Positions 19,709 through 28,449 of a stretch of 64,000 nt of DNA are shown here, in pieces; within the stretch, counting starts at the first letter, position 1, and each line of letters opens with the position of its first letter. A program made the translations under genes and the position numbers. The notes beneath the pieces are model-generated. The model had not been told where the DNA came from and ran no database searches. It saw only the letters and a program-made list of their open reading frames with translations. This DNA is from Dyadobacter beijingensis DSM 21582 (GTDB lineage: Bacteria; Bacteroidota; Bacteroidia; Cytophagales; Spirosomataceae). Where the stretch lies: assembly GCF_000382205.1 (NCBI RefSeq), contig NZ_KB907788.1, forward strand, positions 248,001 through 312,000, in the 5' to 3' direction.

Positions 19709-20251
19709 ATGCTGAAACCAACTTCGCTGATCGCGCTCCTCCTGTTATTTCTGGCGCTGGCTAACCCGGTCGCCGCGCAAACCAACCGCCCCGACGTAGA
19801 GAAAAAACTAACCGAGCTGGGCATCACGCTGCCAAAGCTCAATCCGTCAAAAGGCAACCTGCTCCGCGCCGTTCGCGTGGGCAACCTGATTTACCTTTCC
19901 GGCCACGGCCCCGACAAGCCGGGCGGCGGTCAGATCCTCGGAAAAGTAGGTGACGACCTCACGGTAGAGCAGGGCAAGGAAGCTGCCAAATTGTGCGGGA
20001 TCGCTCTGCTGGCCTCGCTGAAATACGAGATCGGCGATCTGAACAAAGTCAAAAGGGTTGTGAAAGTGCTCGGCCTCGTGAACTCCACGCCTACATTGAC
20101 ACAGCAACCGCAGGTGATCAACGGCTTCACGGATTTCATGGTGGAAGTGTTCGGCGAGAGCGGCAAGCATGCCCGTTCGGCCATCGGAGTGGCTTCGCTG
20201 CCATCGGGTATCGCGGTGGAGATTGAAATGATCGTGGAGGTAGCGCCCTAA
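19709..20251 (+). CDS. RidA/YjgF family protein with signal peptide (exported)
   Basis: This protein has 180 residues, against about 130 for the usual RidA. The extra part is a clear signal peptide (hydrophobic LIALLLLFLALANPVAAQ, cleavage after VAAQ) plus a short linker. The core has the family features VGNLIYLSGHGPD and, near the end, ARSAIGVASLPSGIAVEIEMIVEV, including the conserved Arg that in RidA enamine/imine deaminases binds the carboxylate of the substrate. Canonical RidA hydrolyses 2-aminoacrylate in the cytoplasm; an exported version probably has another substrate. It is followed 4 bases later by the AlkD-like gene, so the two may be co-transcribed. Confidence 0.85.
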   Translation: MLKPTSLIALLLLFLALANPVAAQTNRPDVEKKLTELGITLPKLNPSKGNLLRAVRVGNLIYLSGHGPDKPGGGQILGKVGDDLTVEQGKEAAKLCGIALLASLKYEIGDLNKVKRVVKVLGLVNSTPTLTQQPQVINGFTDFMVEVFGESGKHARSAIGVASLPSGIAVEIEMIVEVAP

Positions 20252-20255
20252 TACC

Positions 20256-20927
20256 ATGACGGCCAACGAAGTCCTCACCGAGCTGGAATCGCTTGGAAAC
20301 GAGAAGGTTCGAGCGCTCAATATCCGCAATGGGGCTGGTGAAAACCAGTTCGGTGTGAAACTGGGCGACCTTCGCACGATTGCCAACCGCATCAAGCTCA
20401 ACCACGAGCTGGCGCTGGCATTGTGGGACACCGGCAACCTCGACGCGCAGCTGTTGTCGCTATTGATTATCAAGCCGAAGCTGCTCAGCGCGGCAGAAGT
20501 GGATACCATGGTGCGGCAGATTGGCACGACGCAGGTTGCCGACTGGCTTTCTTCCTATGTTATCAAGGAGCATCCTGCCAAAGAGGCACTTCGCCAGGCC
20601 TGGATGCAAACCGACCATCCGTGGGCTGCGCGCGCCGGATGGAGCCTCACCGCCGGGCGCGTCACGCGCGAGCCGGAGGGTATCGATATTCCAGGCCTGC
20701 TCGACCGCATCGAGGCGGAAATGCCCGAAGCCGCGCCGGAAATACAATGGACGATGAACACGACCCTCGCGCAGATAGGTATACGCTTCCCCGCGTTCCG
20801 TGCCCGCGCGCTCGCGATCGGTGAAAGGCTGGGCATCTACCGCGATTATCCCGTATCCAAGGGCTGCACGTCACCCTTCGCGCCGATCTGGATCAATGAA
20901 ATAGTCCGCAGGGAAAATCAGGGTTGA
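20256..20927 (+). CDS. AlkD-like DNA alkylation repair protein (HEAT-repeat fold)
   Basis: The 223-residue protein is all-helical, with repeats typical of the DNA alkylation repair/AlkD-like family: NQFGVKLGDLRTIANRIKLNHELALALWDTGNLDAQLLSLLI, then VADWLSSYVIKEHPAKEALRQAW and WAARAGWSLTAGRV. By family these proteins recognise damaged bases through HEAT repeats; AlkD is a glycosylase for N3/N7-alkylpurines. This branch is divergent, so enzymatic activity is not certain. The 3' end overlaps the convergent TIGR04325 gene by 10 bases. Confidence 0.8.
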   Translation: MTANEVLTELESLGNEKVRALNIRNGAGENQFGVKLGDLRTIANRIKLNHELALALWDTGNLDAQLLSLLIIKPKLLSAAEVDTMVRQIGTTQVADWLSSYVIKEHPAKEALRQAWMQTDHPWAARAGWSLTAGRVTREPEGIDIPGLLDRIEAEMPEAAPEIQWTMNTTLAQIGIRFPAFRARALAIGERLGIYRDYPVSKGCTSPFAPIWINEIVRRENQG

Positions 20928-21706
20928 CGTTTGATCAGGAAAAAGCCCTTGTCGTAACCCGCTTTCACGTGGTCGATCTCCATTTCCTGCTCGCCTTGTA
21001 CGAACGACTCGAATTCCAGCTTGATGTCGTAGTCCTGAAAATGTTCGAGAAACCGCTTTTCGTTGAAAAACCAGGCGGGGTACCAGGCTTCGTAAATGTC
21101 GGGCGGCACCACCTGTAACGTAAGCCGGTCGGGGCGGTCGGCGGCGATGAAGGCCGTCCGGTCGATGAGAATATAGCTAAAATCCTGCCTGACGATTTCT
21201 TCCAGGAATTCATGGGGTTTTTCGAGGTACTGCACCACGCTCGACAGCAACAGAATATCCGCCTTTTTGGCCGCCAGGCTTTCCCCGATCGTAAAATGAA
21301 ATTTCAGGACATCGTCTTCGAAATGTTCTTTTCCGCAGCGAACGAAATTATCCTGCTCCACCACGCTCCAATGCATTCGAACGGCCGGGGGGATCAGGTC
21401 GCGTACCTGGTAATAAGTGCTGCCGAGTGATCCGCCAAAATCAATCACATTCAGCTGGTTGCCACATTCTGCCGCCGTGTACAGCAATGCGGAAATAATA
21501 GAGTAGGGGTAAATCTTCTTGTCGAACAACACCGAATCGCGCTCGTACACCGCTTCGCCTTTCTTCACTTTCAGGAGCGCTTCCTTTGTTTTGTCCAAAA
21601 TAGGCCCGGCTTCGTAGCCGCCTGAAATGGCCGTCAGTGAATCCCAGCTTTTGTAGTCGCCAAACCATCCGTAAGGGTTTTTTTTCTTCGGTTTAAAAAA
21701 GGCCAT
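20918..21706 (-). CDS. TIGR04325 family putative methyltransferase (polysaccharide cluster)
   Basis: This protein of 262 residues opens with PYGWFGDYKSWDSL, the hallmark of TIGR04325, a family found in O-antigen and capsule clusters. A Rossmann-type SAM-binding core follows: VIDFGGSLGSTYYQVRDLI as motif I, WSVVEQDNFV, and ILLLSSVVQYLEKP. Methylation of a sugar or lipid-linked saccharide is inferred from the fold and context. It is divergent from the glycosyltransferase at 21971 and lies at the left end of a glycosyltransferase cluster. Confidence 0.85.
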   Translation of the reverse strand: MAFFKPKKKNPYGWFGDYKSWDSLTAISGGYEAGPILDKTKEALLKVKKGEAVYERDSVLFDKKIYPYSIISALLYTAAECGNQLNVIDFGGSLGSTYYQVRDLIPPAVRMHWSVVEQDNFVRCGKEHFEDDVLKFHFTIGESLAAKKADILLLSSVVQYLEKPHEFLEEIVRQDFSYILIDRTAFIAADRPDRLTLQVVPPDIYEAWYPAWFFNEKRFLEHFQDYDIKLEFESFVQGEQEMEIDHVKAGYDKGFFLIKRQP

Positions 21707-21970
21707 ATGTCTCTTTTAGAATGCGCCGCAAGTTAGGGCTTAAAGTGGTAACTCCGTTATAATACGATTTTAGCATGCCAACTTCGTGATAATGAACGAG
21801 ATCGTATTTTATATAACTGATAGTCAATTATTTCTAGTAAACATTTGCAACCAACGGTATCAAAAAATAGTCCGGAATATATTATTTTAACAAACCGTTT
21901 GAGCAACATTTTTGCCGATATTGACCGATATTTGCAGCAGAAGTGCCCTCTTCGCCCCTAACATACTTTA

Positions 21971-22960
21971 ATGCAGAATTTTTGCACGCTTTTCAATTCA
22001 TGCTACCTCTCGCGGGGATTAGCCATGTACCATTCGTTGCTCCGGCAGGGAACGGATTTTCATTTATACATTTTTGCCTTCGATCACGATTGCGACGCCC
22101 TGCTTCGCCGTATGGACCTGTCGAACGCGACGATCATTTCCCTGCATGAATTCGAAACACCCGAACTGCTGGCTGTAAAAGGCGGCCGCACACCGGGCGA
22201 ATACTGCTGGACCTGTACTTCCTTCACGATCTGGCATTGCATCCGCCACTTTTCGCTCGACCACTGCACTTACCTCGATGCCGACCTGCTGTTTTACGCC
22301 GACCCGAAGGTGCTGACCGACGAAATGGGCGACAAATCCGTCCTTATTACGGCGCACCGGTACAGTAAAGACTACGACCAGACCGAAAATAGTGGCATTT
22401 ATTGCGTGCAGTTTGTGACATTCAAAAATACGCCGGAAGGGCTGGCCGTATTGAAATGGTGGATGGACGCCTGCCTGGCCTGGTGCTACGCGCGTTTCGA
22501 AGACGGCAAATTTGGCGACCAGAAGTACCTCGACGACTGGACCGAGCGCTTCCCGGGCGTACACGTGCTGGAACATGCGGGAGGCGGCGTGGCACCGTGG
22601 AATGCGAAGGAATATGCCGTCGAGCAGATAAACGGGCAGGTAATGGTGCACCATGGCGACGGAGTGAAAGCGCCGCTGGTTTTCTACCATTTCCACGATT
22701 TCCGGTACTGCATTAACGGGAGTTTCCGCCTCACCGCCGAACAATATCGCCTCCCGAAGGATACGATCCGCTTCATTTACAGTACCTATATCAAAGCGCT
22801 GGCCGCCGCGGAGACGCATATCCTGCAAACCGATCCATTGGCGGTATTTCACGAGCCGCCGATGGTGATGAAATGGATCACGGTGAGCCTCTCGCGGCGT
22901 ATCCAGTTCGGTTTGAAGGGCCATTACAAGAATTACACCAAAAAGAACGCATTAACCTAA
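21971..22960 (+). CDS. Glycosyltransferase, GT-A type (GT8-like)
   Basis: The protein has 329 residues. The N-terminus (FCTLFNSCYLSRGLAMYHSLLRQGTDFHLYIFAFD) resembles proteins that transfer sugars from nucleotide sugars with a GT-A fold, and CTYLDADLLFYADP carries the metal-binding DxD. A later stretch with paired His and Gly (QVMVHHGDGVKAPLVFYHFHDFRY) is the typical C-terminal active-site segment. No membrane segment is visible. It is the first plus-strand gene of the cluster and is followed by a cupin and a GT2. Donor and acceptor are unknown. Confidence 0.8.
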   Translation: MQNFCTLFNSCYLSRGLAMYHSLLRQGTDFHLYIFAFDHDCDALLRRMDLSNATIISLHEFETPELLAVKGGRTPGEYCWTCTSFTIWHCIRHFSLDHCTYLDADLLFYADPKVLTDEMGDKSVLITAHRYSKDYDQTENSGIYCVQFVTFKNTPEGLAVLKWWMDACLAWCYARFEDGKFGDQKYLDDWTERFPGVHVLEHAGGGVAPWNAKEYAVEQINGQVMVHHGDGVKAPLVFYHFHDFRYCINGSFRLTAEQYRLPKDTIRFIYSTYIKALAAAETHILQTDPLAVFHEPPMVMKWITVSLSRRIQFGLKGHYKNYTKKNALT

Positions 22961-22987
22961 TCTAAATCATAATCCAATTCACCCCCC

Positions 22988-23374
22988 TTGGCGCAGTTAA
23001 TAAACCTGAAAACGATCACAGATACCCGCGGAAGCCTGACGGTGATCGAGCGTGTGATCCCTTTCGAGATCAAGCGTATTTTTTATGTGAATGGCCCTGA
23101 GCATTTCAGGCAGAGCGGCATTTCGCGCAACGGCATGCGGCAGGCGGTAATATGCCTGAAAGGAAGCTGCCACATAACCAGCCATACCGGCATCGAAGAG
23201 CAGCATTTCGTACTCGACACGGCCGATCAATGCCTGTTGCTCGCACCGGAGGATAGTCACCGGATGCGCAGCTTTTCCGACGAATCCATTCTCATGGTGC
23301 TGGCTTCCGAACCTTTCGAGGCGGAGGAACTGGCGCGCGAGCCGATGCAATACAAAGTGTCCCTCGCTTCCTGA
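22988..23374 (+). CDS. FdtA/QdtA-like sugar cupin lacking the catalytic histidines
   Basis: The 128-residue cupin follows the layout of the WxcM/FdtA/QdtA family of dTDP-sugar 3,4-ketoisomerases: DTRGSLTVIERVIPFEIKRIFYVNG at the start, QAVICLKGSCHI in the core, and ILMVLASEPFEAEEL at the end. The segment that normally reads RGxHAH, with the two active-site histidines, is here SGISRNG, so both histidines are absent. It may be a binding protein or a diverged isomerase. The only in-frame start after the preceding stop is a TTG at 22988; no ATG or GTG is available. It lies 6 bases before a GT2 gene, probably in one operon. Confidence 0.75.
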   Translation: MAQLINLKTITDTRGSLTVIERVIPFEIKRIFYVNGPEHFRQSGISRNGMRQAVICLKGSCHITSHTGIEEQHFVLDTADQCLLLAPEDSHRMRSFSDESILMVLASEPFEAEELAREPMQYKVSLAS

Positions 23375-23380
23375 GTACGT

Positions 23381-24238
23381 ATGCCCCTGCCCAAGATCAC
23401 GATCGTGACGCCGTCGTTCAACCAGGGTAAATACCTGGAAGAGACTTTGCTATCGGTACTTCGGCAGGGGTACCCTCATTTGGAATACATCATCATCGAC
23501 GGCGGCAGTACCGACGGTTCGGTGGACATTATCCGGAAGTACGAAAATAAGCTTGCTTATTGGGTGAGCGAGCCCGATGAAGGGCTGTACCATGCCCTGC
23601 AAAAGGGTTTTGCGCGTTCGAGCGGGGACATCATGGCCTGGCTCAATGCCGACGATATGTACCATCCGGGATCGCTTTTTACGGTGGCTGAAATTTTCAC
23701 CCGTTTTCCGCAGGTAAAATGGCTGATGGGCACCAATACGTTTTTTGACGAAAAAGGCCGGGCTTTTCTCTACGACGATCTGCCGTACGGGCAGCGCTGG
23801 TCGCGCAAGCGGCTGCTGCTCGGCGACGGCGCGTTCGTCCAGCAGGAATCGGTGTTCTGGCGCCGCGAGCTCTGGCAACGGTCCGGCGCACGCATTGACG
23901 AAAGCCATTCGCTGGCCGCGGATTTCGAGTTATGGCTTCGTTTTTCCAGGTATGAGCAGCTTTACACAACTTCGTTCATGCTCGGAGGATTTCGTTTCAG
24001 GACTGAAAATCAGAAGAGTTACAGTCAGCGGGATGCCTATTTAAGTCAAATGCGGGCATTGCTGGCAAAGGAAGAGCGGAATGCATTTCAGCTGTCACTT
24101 TGCCGCTTTATAGTCGCATTTTCCAACCTGCTCCCCAAACAAAAATGGCGGCACCGGCTGGCTGCGAAGGCCTTGGGTTTACCGCCGAAAATTGTGTTCG
24201 ACCGGGCCAATGAAATGCTGCTTCGGGACGACTATTGA
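23381..24238 (+). CDS. Glycosyltransferase family 2
   Basis: The 285-residue protein has the GT2 GT-A core: [20 protein letters not shown] at the N-terminus, [34 protein letters not shown] and the metal-binding MAWLNADD. The ED/xED acceptor region is seen near [16 protein letters not shown]. It has no obvious membrane segment. It ends with a 7-base convergent overlap with the next glycosyltransferase on the minus strand. It probably adds one sugar in a surface polysaccharide or glycan; the specificity cannot be predicted. Confidence 0.9.
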   Translation: MPLPKITIVTPSFNQGKYLEETLLSVLRQGYPHLEYIIIDGGSTDGSVDIIRKYENKLAYWVSEPDEGLYHALQKGFARSSGDIMAWLNADDMYHPGSLFTVAEIFTRFPQVKWLMGTNTFFDEKGRAFLYDDLPYGQRWSRKRLLLGDGAFVQQESVFWRRELWQRSGARIDESHSLAADFELWLRFSRYEQLYTTSFMLGGFRFRTENQKSYSQRDAYLSQMRALLAKEERNAFQLSLCRFIVAFSNLLPKQKWRHRLAAKALGLPPKIVFDRANEMLLRDDY

Positions 24239-24936
24239 GGTTTGGAAAACCTTTCCTTACATCTTTTGAACAAAAACCGCAGGTAAATGCCCGCCCCGAA
24301 ATGCCGGAGGATCAATCCGGCCTTTTCTTTCTCAAAAACCGCATCTTTTTGCAGCGACGAAATACCCGTATCGTTGAAAACGGCAATGTCGAAATCCCGG
24401 AACTCGAAGTGGTAATGCCGGTCGCTGTGGCTTTGCATATTGAAGACATGGTCGGCTGAAATGCGGTAGCGTGTGTCATACCGCCGCTCAGCGAAAATTC
24501 CCGAAGGATAAATGATAGCCTGGTGGTTGATACCCGTTTTGGCCTGCTTGTAGGGCGACATTTTTCCCAAATATTTCACTCCCGCCTTCAACACGCTTCC
24601 GTAGTAGATGGCATGCGAATCTTTCAGTTCAGCCGCGAGTGCGGAAAATGCCGGCGTCAGGACGTCGTCGGCGCCGATGAAGTAGACCCATTGGCCCCGG
24701 GTGTGGTCCAGGGCCTTGTTCATAGCTTCGTAAATGCCGCCGTCCTTTTCGCTTTTCCAGAAAGCGAGCCGGGTATTGTTGTGTTGTAAGATGGCCGTGG
24801 TGCCGTCGGTGCTGCCGCCGTCCATGATGATCACCTCGATGTGCGGGTAATGCTGGTTAAAAATACTGTCGAGACACCTTTGCAAAAACTTTTCTGCATT
24901 GTAAGTCACCAGGATGACGGAAATCAGTGGGTTCAT
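24232..24936 (-). CDS. Glycosyltransferase family 2
   Basis: The frame is open upstream, but the GT2 core starts at [21 protein letters not shown], so the ATG at 24936 is chosen (234 residues). Core motifs are [33 protein letters not shown] and the metal site YFIGADDVL, followed by [10 protein letters not shown], a typical acceptor-side segment. It is the last gene of a three-gene minus-strand group (25773, 24941, 24232). The gap to the preceding gene is only 4 bases. It overlaps the convergent GT2 gene at its 3' end. Confidence 0.9.
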   Translation of the reverse strand: MNPLISVILVTYNAEKFLQRCLDSIFNQHYPHIEVIIMDGGSTDGTTAILQHNNTRLAFWKSEKDGGIYEAMNKALDHTRGQWVYFIGADDVLTPAFSALAAELKDSHAIYYGSVLKAGVKYLGKMSPYKQAKTGINHQAIIYPSGIFAERRYDTRYRISADHVFNMQSHSDRHYHFEFRDFDIAVFNDTGISSLQKDAVFEKEKAGLILRHFGAGIYLRFLFKRCKERFSKPQ

Positions 24937-24940
24937 GCAA

Positions 24941-25795
24941 TCAAAGCGCAAATTCCTTCTCTGCCAGCGGCGCCGGCTCGATGATGTCGAGGTATTGCCG
25001 GATGCCGAGGTGGCAGTATACCGTCTTGTGCAGCAGTGCGTCGGACAGGTACAGGTCGTTTTCACGGCACCCGCCGCGGTCTACCTCTCGATGGAAAATA
25101 TGGAAAACTGCCCCTCCGAACTTGATCGCCCGTTTCCTGACGCCCGAGTTGAGTAATCGCACGGCGATCTCGTTGTCCTCGCGGCCCCAGGCATGAAATA
25201 CCTCGTTATAGCCGTTCACGCGCACGAGGTCGTCGCGCCAGAAAGCCATGTTACAGCCGCGCAATGCATAAATGTCGTTCGGTTTGTAGCGGTCGGCCAT
25301 GTACCGGCTAAGCCACGGGATGCTGAACCGGTTGCAGAAATTGCCCAGCCCGGATTGGAATGGGTTAATGCGCGATTTTTGCAGGTAGAGCAACTTGTCC
25401 GAAAGCTCCCGGTTCATCAACACCCTGCTCCCGGCCACGAATGTGCCTCTCCGGCGCATGGAGAGGTGGTCGCGTACGAAATGCCGGTGCAATACCAGGT
25501 CGCCGTCGATCTGGATAATGTAGTCGCCCGAGCTCGTGGCAATGGCTTTGTTGCGGATTTTCGAGAGTTGAAAGCCGTCGTCTTCCTGCCACACGTGGAT
25601 GAGCCTGATGGGAAACAACGGCCGGAGGTCGTCGATCACGTCGGCCGTGTGGCGGGTGGAGCCATCATCGGCGATAATGATCTCGTCGGGCAGTACCGAC
25701 TGCTGCCTGACACTGAGCAGGCAAAGCCGCAGTGCTTCCGGCCAATTGTAAGTGGAAATGATCAGCGAGCTTTTAGAGAAGGTTTTCATATCCAT
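24941..25795 (-). CDS. Glycosyltransferase family 2 with galactosyltransferase-type C-terminus
   Basis: This 284-residue enzyme has the GT2 segment LIISTYNWPEALRLCLLSV, EIIIADDGSTRHTADVI, and the metal motif IIQIDGDLVLH. The C-terminal half carries RGCNMAFWRDDLVRVNGYNEVFHAWGREDNE, the pattern of the galactosyltransferase C-terminal domain found in chondroitin-synthase-like GT2 enzymes. The neighbour at 25773-26573 is a close paralogue (same NWxEAL, same GxNxAxW...VNGYN and WGxEDxE motifs), so the two arose by duplication. Its start lies inside the end of that gene (23-base overlap), implying coupled translation. ATG at 25789 is an alternative start. Confidence 0.88.
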   Translation of the reverse strand: MDMKTFSKSSLIISTYNWPEALRLCLLSVRQQSVLPDEIIIADDGSTRHTADVIDDLRPLFPIRLIHVWQEDDGFQLSKIRNKAIATSSGDYIIQIDGDLVLHRHFVRDHLSMRRRGTFVAGSRVLMNRELSDKLLYLQKSRINPFQSGLGNFCNRFSIPWLSRYMADRYKPNDIYALRGCNMAFWRDDLVRVNGYNEVFHAWGREDNEIAVRLLNSGVRKRAIKFGGAVFHIFHREVDRGGCRENDLYLSDALLHKTVYCHLGIRQYLDIIEPAPLAEKEFAL

Positions 25796-26573
25796 TAGAG
25801 CATCTTTTAACTTTTGTTAGCAGGGTATTGTCAATGATTTCGCGGTGGCGAGGTTCATTCGCCCGCGGTAATTCTTCATGATGCAGATGGTATTGCACCG
25901 CGCTCAGCTTCACGATTTTTTTGATGATGTTGTTATTGATAAACCGGGCGGCCAGTTCCTCGTCCTCATGGCCCCAGCCGCTGAGGTCGTTGTTATAGCC
26001 GTTTACCCGGAGGAAATCTTCTTTCCAATAGGCCAGGTTGCTGCCCCGCACACTGCGGCTTTTCATCTCCTTTCGCTGGCCCAGCGAGCGCAGTACCGGC
26101 AGGCGCAGCGCATTGAGGCGGTTGTAAACGCCCCGTGAATAAAAATGCACGTCGGTGCCGGCCTTTTGAAGTAAATCCGTCGTCTTGTCCGGCGTCAGCC
26201 GCGCACGCGTACCCCGCACGAAAGCCCCGCGTTCGGCCACGGCGATATGGTCTGCGATGAACGACTCGTGCAGCAGCACATCGCCGTCCACCTGAACTAT
26301 ATACGTTCCCTTGCTTTGGCCGATGGCCTTGTTCAGTATCTGGCTTTTGCGAAAGCCGATGTCTTCGTGCCACACGTGCACGATGGGCACGGGCAATTGC
26401 GCCCGCATACGGGTGATCACATCATGCGTGCGCTCGTCCGAGCCGTCGTCCGCGATGATCACTTCCACAGGTAAAGTTTTTTGCTTTATAACACTTAAAA
26501 GGCTGCAATGCAGCGCTTCCGCCCAGTTATAGGTAGCAATAATGAGAGATGTTGCCGAAGCGGAATCCATCAA
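25773..26573 (-). CDS. Glycosyltransferase family 2 with galactosyltransferase-type C-terminus (paralogue of downstream gene)
   Basis: The 266-residue protein has SLIIATYNWAEALHCSLLSV, VIIADDGSDERTHDVI, VHVWHEDIGFRKSQILNKAI and the metal motif IVQVDGDVLLH. RGSNLAYWKEDFLRVNGYNNDLSGWGHEDEE is the galactosyltransferase C-terminal signature. It is the first gene of the minus-strand glycosyltransferase operon, and its 3' end overlaps the next gene by 23 bases. The donor and acceptor are unknown. Tandem paralogues of this kind often add successive residues of one glycan, but that is inference. Confidence 0.88.
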   Translation of the reverse strand: MMDSASATSLIIATYNWAEALHCSLLSVIKQKTLPVEVIIADDGSDERTHDVITRMRAQLPVPIVHVWHEDIGFRKSQILNKAIGQSKGTYIVQVDGDVLLHESFIADHIAVAERGAFVRGTRARLTPDKTTDLLQKAGTDVHFYSRGVYNRLNALRLPVLRSLGQRKEMKSRSVRGSNLAYWKEDFLRVNGYNNDLSGWGHEDEELAARFINNNIIKKIVKLSAVQYHLHHEELPRANEPRHREIIDNTLLTKVKRCSNGYENLL

Positions 26574-27132
26574 TAATCCGGGTTATTTTCCTGAAACACT
26601 TGGTGCCTGGTATTCAACATGCGCCTGAACCCGACTACCTGATTTCTGCTTCCAAAAGGAAATAGCAATGCATTGACACACCGAAGCTGCCTATGGTTGT
26701 AACCGGTTAGTATCCCGTTCGGTCACAACGCTAACTGCTAATCCCGCGGAAGGAAAAGGAATCGAAGCCAGGAAAGGAAGATTATTTCAGAAACCGCCAG
26801 TTACTTATAGTGCTATACGTTGGGGATTTTGGGGGCCGGAAAAGGGATAACCGGCTAAGTGGTAAATTGTTGAAAGAGGACATGTTTTACGTTCGTTAGG
26901 GATTGAGTCTATTATTAACTGTGACGATATAAAGATCGAAAAAGTATAAGAAATACGGTATAGCGGTTTCTTATTTTTTTCTAATTTATTTTTAATTTTT
27001 TGACAATCCCCGAATAGATGAAAATGGCGCTAGTTATTGCGGCCCGACGGGGCAGGCCGCAGAGGTCGGCGAGCGTGGGTGCCGGACCATGAGACGCTGT
27101 CCTGGTGCGAGGCCGGGTGGCTTGCCACGGTA
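26574..27132. other. 559-base region without a recognisable gene
   Basis: Between the glycosyltransferase operon and the MFS gene I see no supported coding region. The part at 26880-27010 is AT-rich and probably includes the promoter of the minus-strand glycosyltransferase operon. The part at 27030-27130 is GC-rich and has two short inverted repeats (27039-27060, a 6-bp stem GCGGCC/GGCCGC; 27117-27128, a 5-bp stem GTGGC/GCCAC). These could act as a terminator of the MFS transcript but lack a T run. Confidence 0.5.
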
Positions 27133-28368
27133 CTATTCCATGAGCAAGGCCACTTTTTCCTCTTCCAGGTCGCGGCTCGGTGCGGGGCGTTCGAGCCATT
27201 TGGTACGGATAATGAGGGCCAGTACGGCAACGACGAGCACCGCATAGCCAGCGCCCAGCCAGGCCTGGGTTTCGATATGGATCGTTTTCACGACCAGGTA
27301 GCTGAATGCCGAGGTTGAGAGGATATAGCCGCCGCCCGTGAGGCCGCTCGCCAGCCCGCCGAACTGGGTGAAGCGCGTGAGGCAATAGGCCAGCATTCCA
27401 TTGAAAATAAAGCCCGAAGCCGCATGCAGCAGGACCACGTAAGCCATGAGCGTGTAGAGGTTATGTACCTGCAAAGTGAGCAGGATCAAAAGACCGGATA
27501 CCACCAGCTGCGCGACGGCGGCGGTAAATATCTTCTTATAAAATGGCTTGGAAATCAACGATTTGGATAGTAAGCTCCCGCTCAGCATCGCCAGGCCGGA
27601 GACCATCGACGCATTGCCGGTAACCGTCGCCGGGTAATGCATTACCTTCTCGATCAGGAACGGGCTCGACATGTTGTAAATCATCAGGACCGCGTAAGAA
27701 AGACCCAGGATGAGCAGTCCCGAGGTAAAATCGCGCGTGCTGATCATCGACCGGTAAGCCTCGCTGATCGTGCGGAGCCGGAACGGGACTTTTTTGACGA
27801 TCGTTTCGCCGCTGAAAACAAGTTCGAGGACGAGGAATGCGACGCCGAACCAGCCCAGGAAGTAAAAATTGGACTGCCAGCCGAAGTTCGTTTGCAGGTA
27901 CCCGCCCAGGAACGGCGCGATAATCGGTGCCGCCGACCAGATGACCGAAAACAGGCTGGTATAATGTTTCAGCTTGTCACCTGCAAAAAGGTCGAAGAAA
28001 TAAGCCCGTTTGCTGATCACGATAACGGCCGACATGATGCCCTGTACGGCCCGCATCACGTATATGAGCGAGAGATTGTCCGTGTTGGCGATCGCGAAAC
28101 TGGCGAGGCTGAAACCCGCCAAAGCGGCGATGTTGGGCCAGAAGCGGCCATAACTGTCGAGCAGGCCGCCGACGAGCAGCTGGCTGATCCCGTACGTGGC
28201 GAGGAAAATCGAGATACACAGCTGTACCTGCGCGGGCGTTGCGTGCAGCTGCGCGCTCATGGCCGGGAGCGAGGGGATGAACACGTCGAGCGCGAAGCCC
28301 GTAATGGGGATCAGGCTCAGAGCCAGCACCGTGCTGACCGGTTTATTGGATTCTTTGATGGTTTTCAT
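27133..28368 (-). CDS. MFS multidrug efflux transporter (Bcr/CflA-like)
   Basis: The start at 28368 (MKTIKESNKPVSTVLALSL) is chosen; the frame is open further but the extension is not hydrophobic or conserved. The 411-residue protein has 12 predicted membrane segments and the drug:H+ antiporter pattern: ALDVFIPSLPAM in TM1, GQ/GLLDSYGRFWPNIAALAG as motif A, and VMRAVQGIMSAVIVISKRAYFFDLF around TM4. These fit the Bcr/CflA branch, which exports drugs such as bicyclomycin or small metabolites. The AraC-type gene 82 bases upstream in the same direction is a likely regulator. Confidence 0.9.
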   Translation of the reverse strand: MKTIKESNKPVSTVLALSLIPITGFALDVFIPSLPAMSAQLHATPAQVQLCISIFLATYGISQLLVGGLLDSYGRFWPNIAALAGFSLASFAIANTDNLSLIYVMRAVQGIMSAVIVISKRAYFFDLFAGDKLKHYTSLFSVIWSAAPIIAPFLGGYLQTNFGWQSNFYFLGWFGVAFLVLELVFSGETIVKKVPFRLRTISEAYRSMISTRDFTSGLLILGLSYAVLMIYNMSSPFLIEKVMHYPATVTGNASMVSGLAMLSGSLLSKSLISKPFYKKIFTAAVAQLVVSGLLILLTLQVHNLYTLMAYVVLLHAASGFIFNGMLAYCLTRFTQFGGLASGLTGGGYILSTSAFSYLVVKTIHIETQAWLGAGYAVLVVAVLALIIRTKWLERPAPSRDLEEEKVALLME

Positions 28369-28449
28369 GTGCTTGCATTTTTGGTGCTGCAAATGTAGCC
28401 CGGCAAGCACGGCCAAGGGTAATATGAATCAAAGCAATGCTTATACAAA

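Noticed and set aside
27039-27128. Terminator hairpins for the MFS gene
   Set aside because: The stems are only 5-6 bp and no T run follows on the minus strand, so I do not list them as terminators.
26981-27385. 134-residue minus-strand frame overlapping the MFS 3' end
   Set aside because: It is in another frame of the MFS coding region and extends into non-coding sequence, with no family motif.
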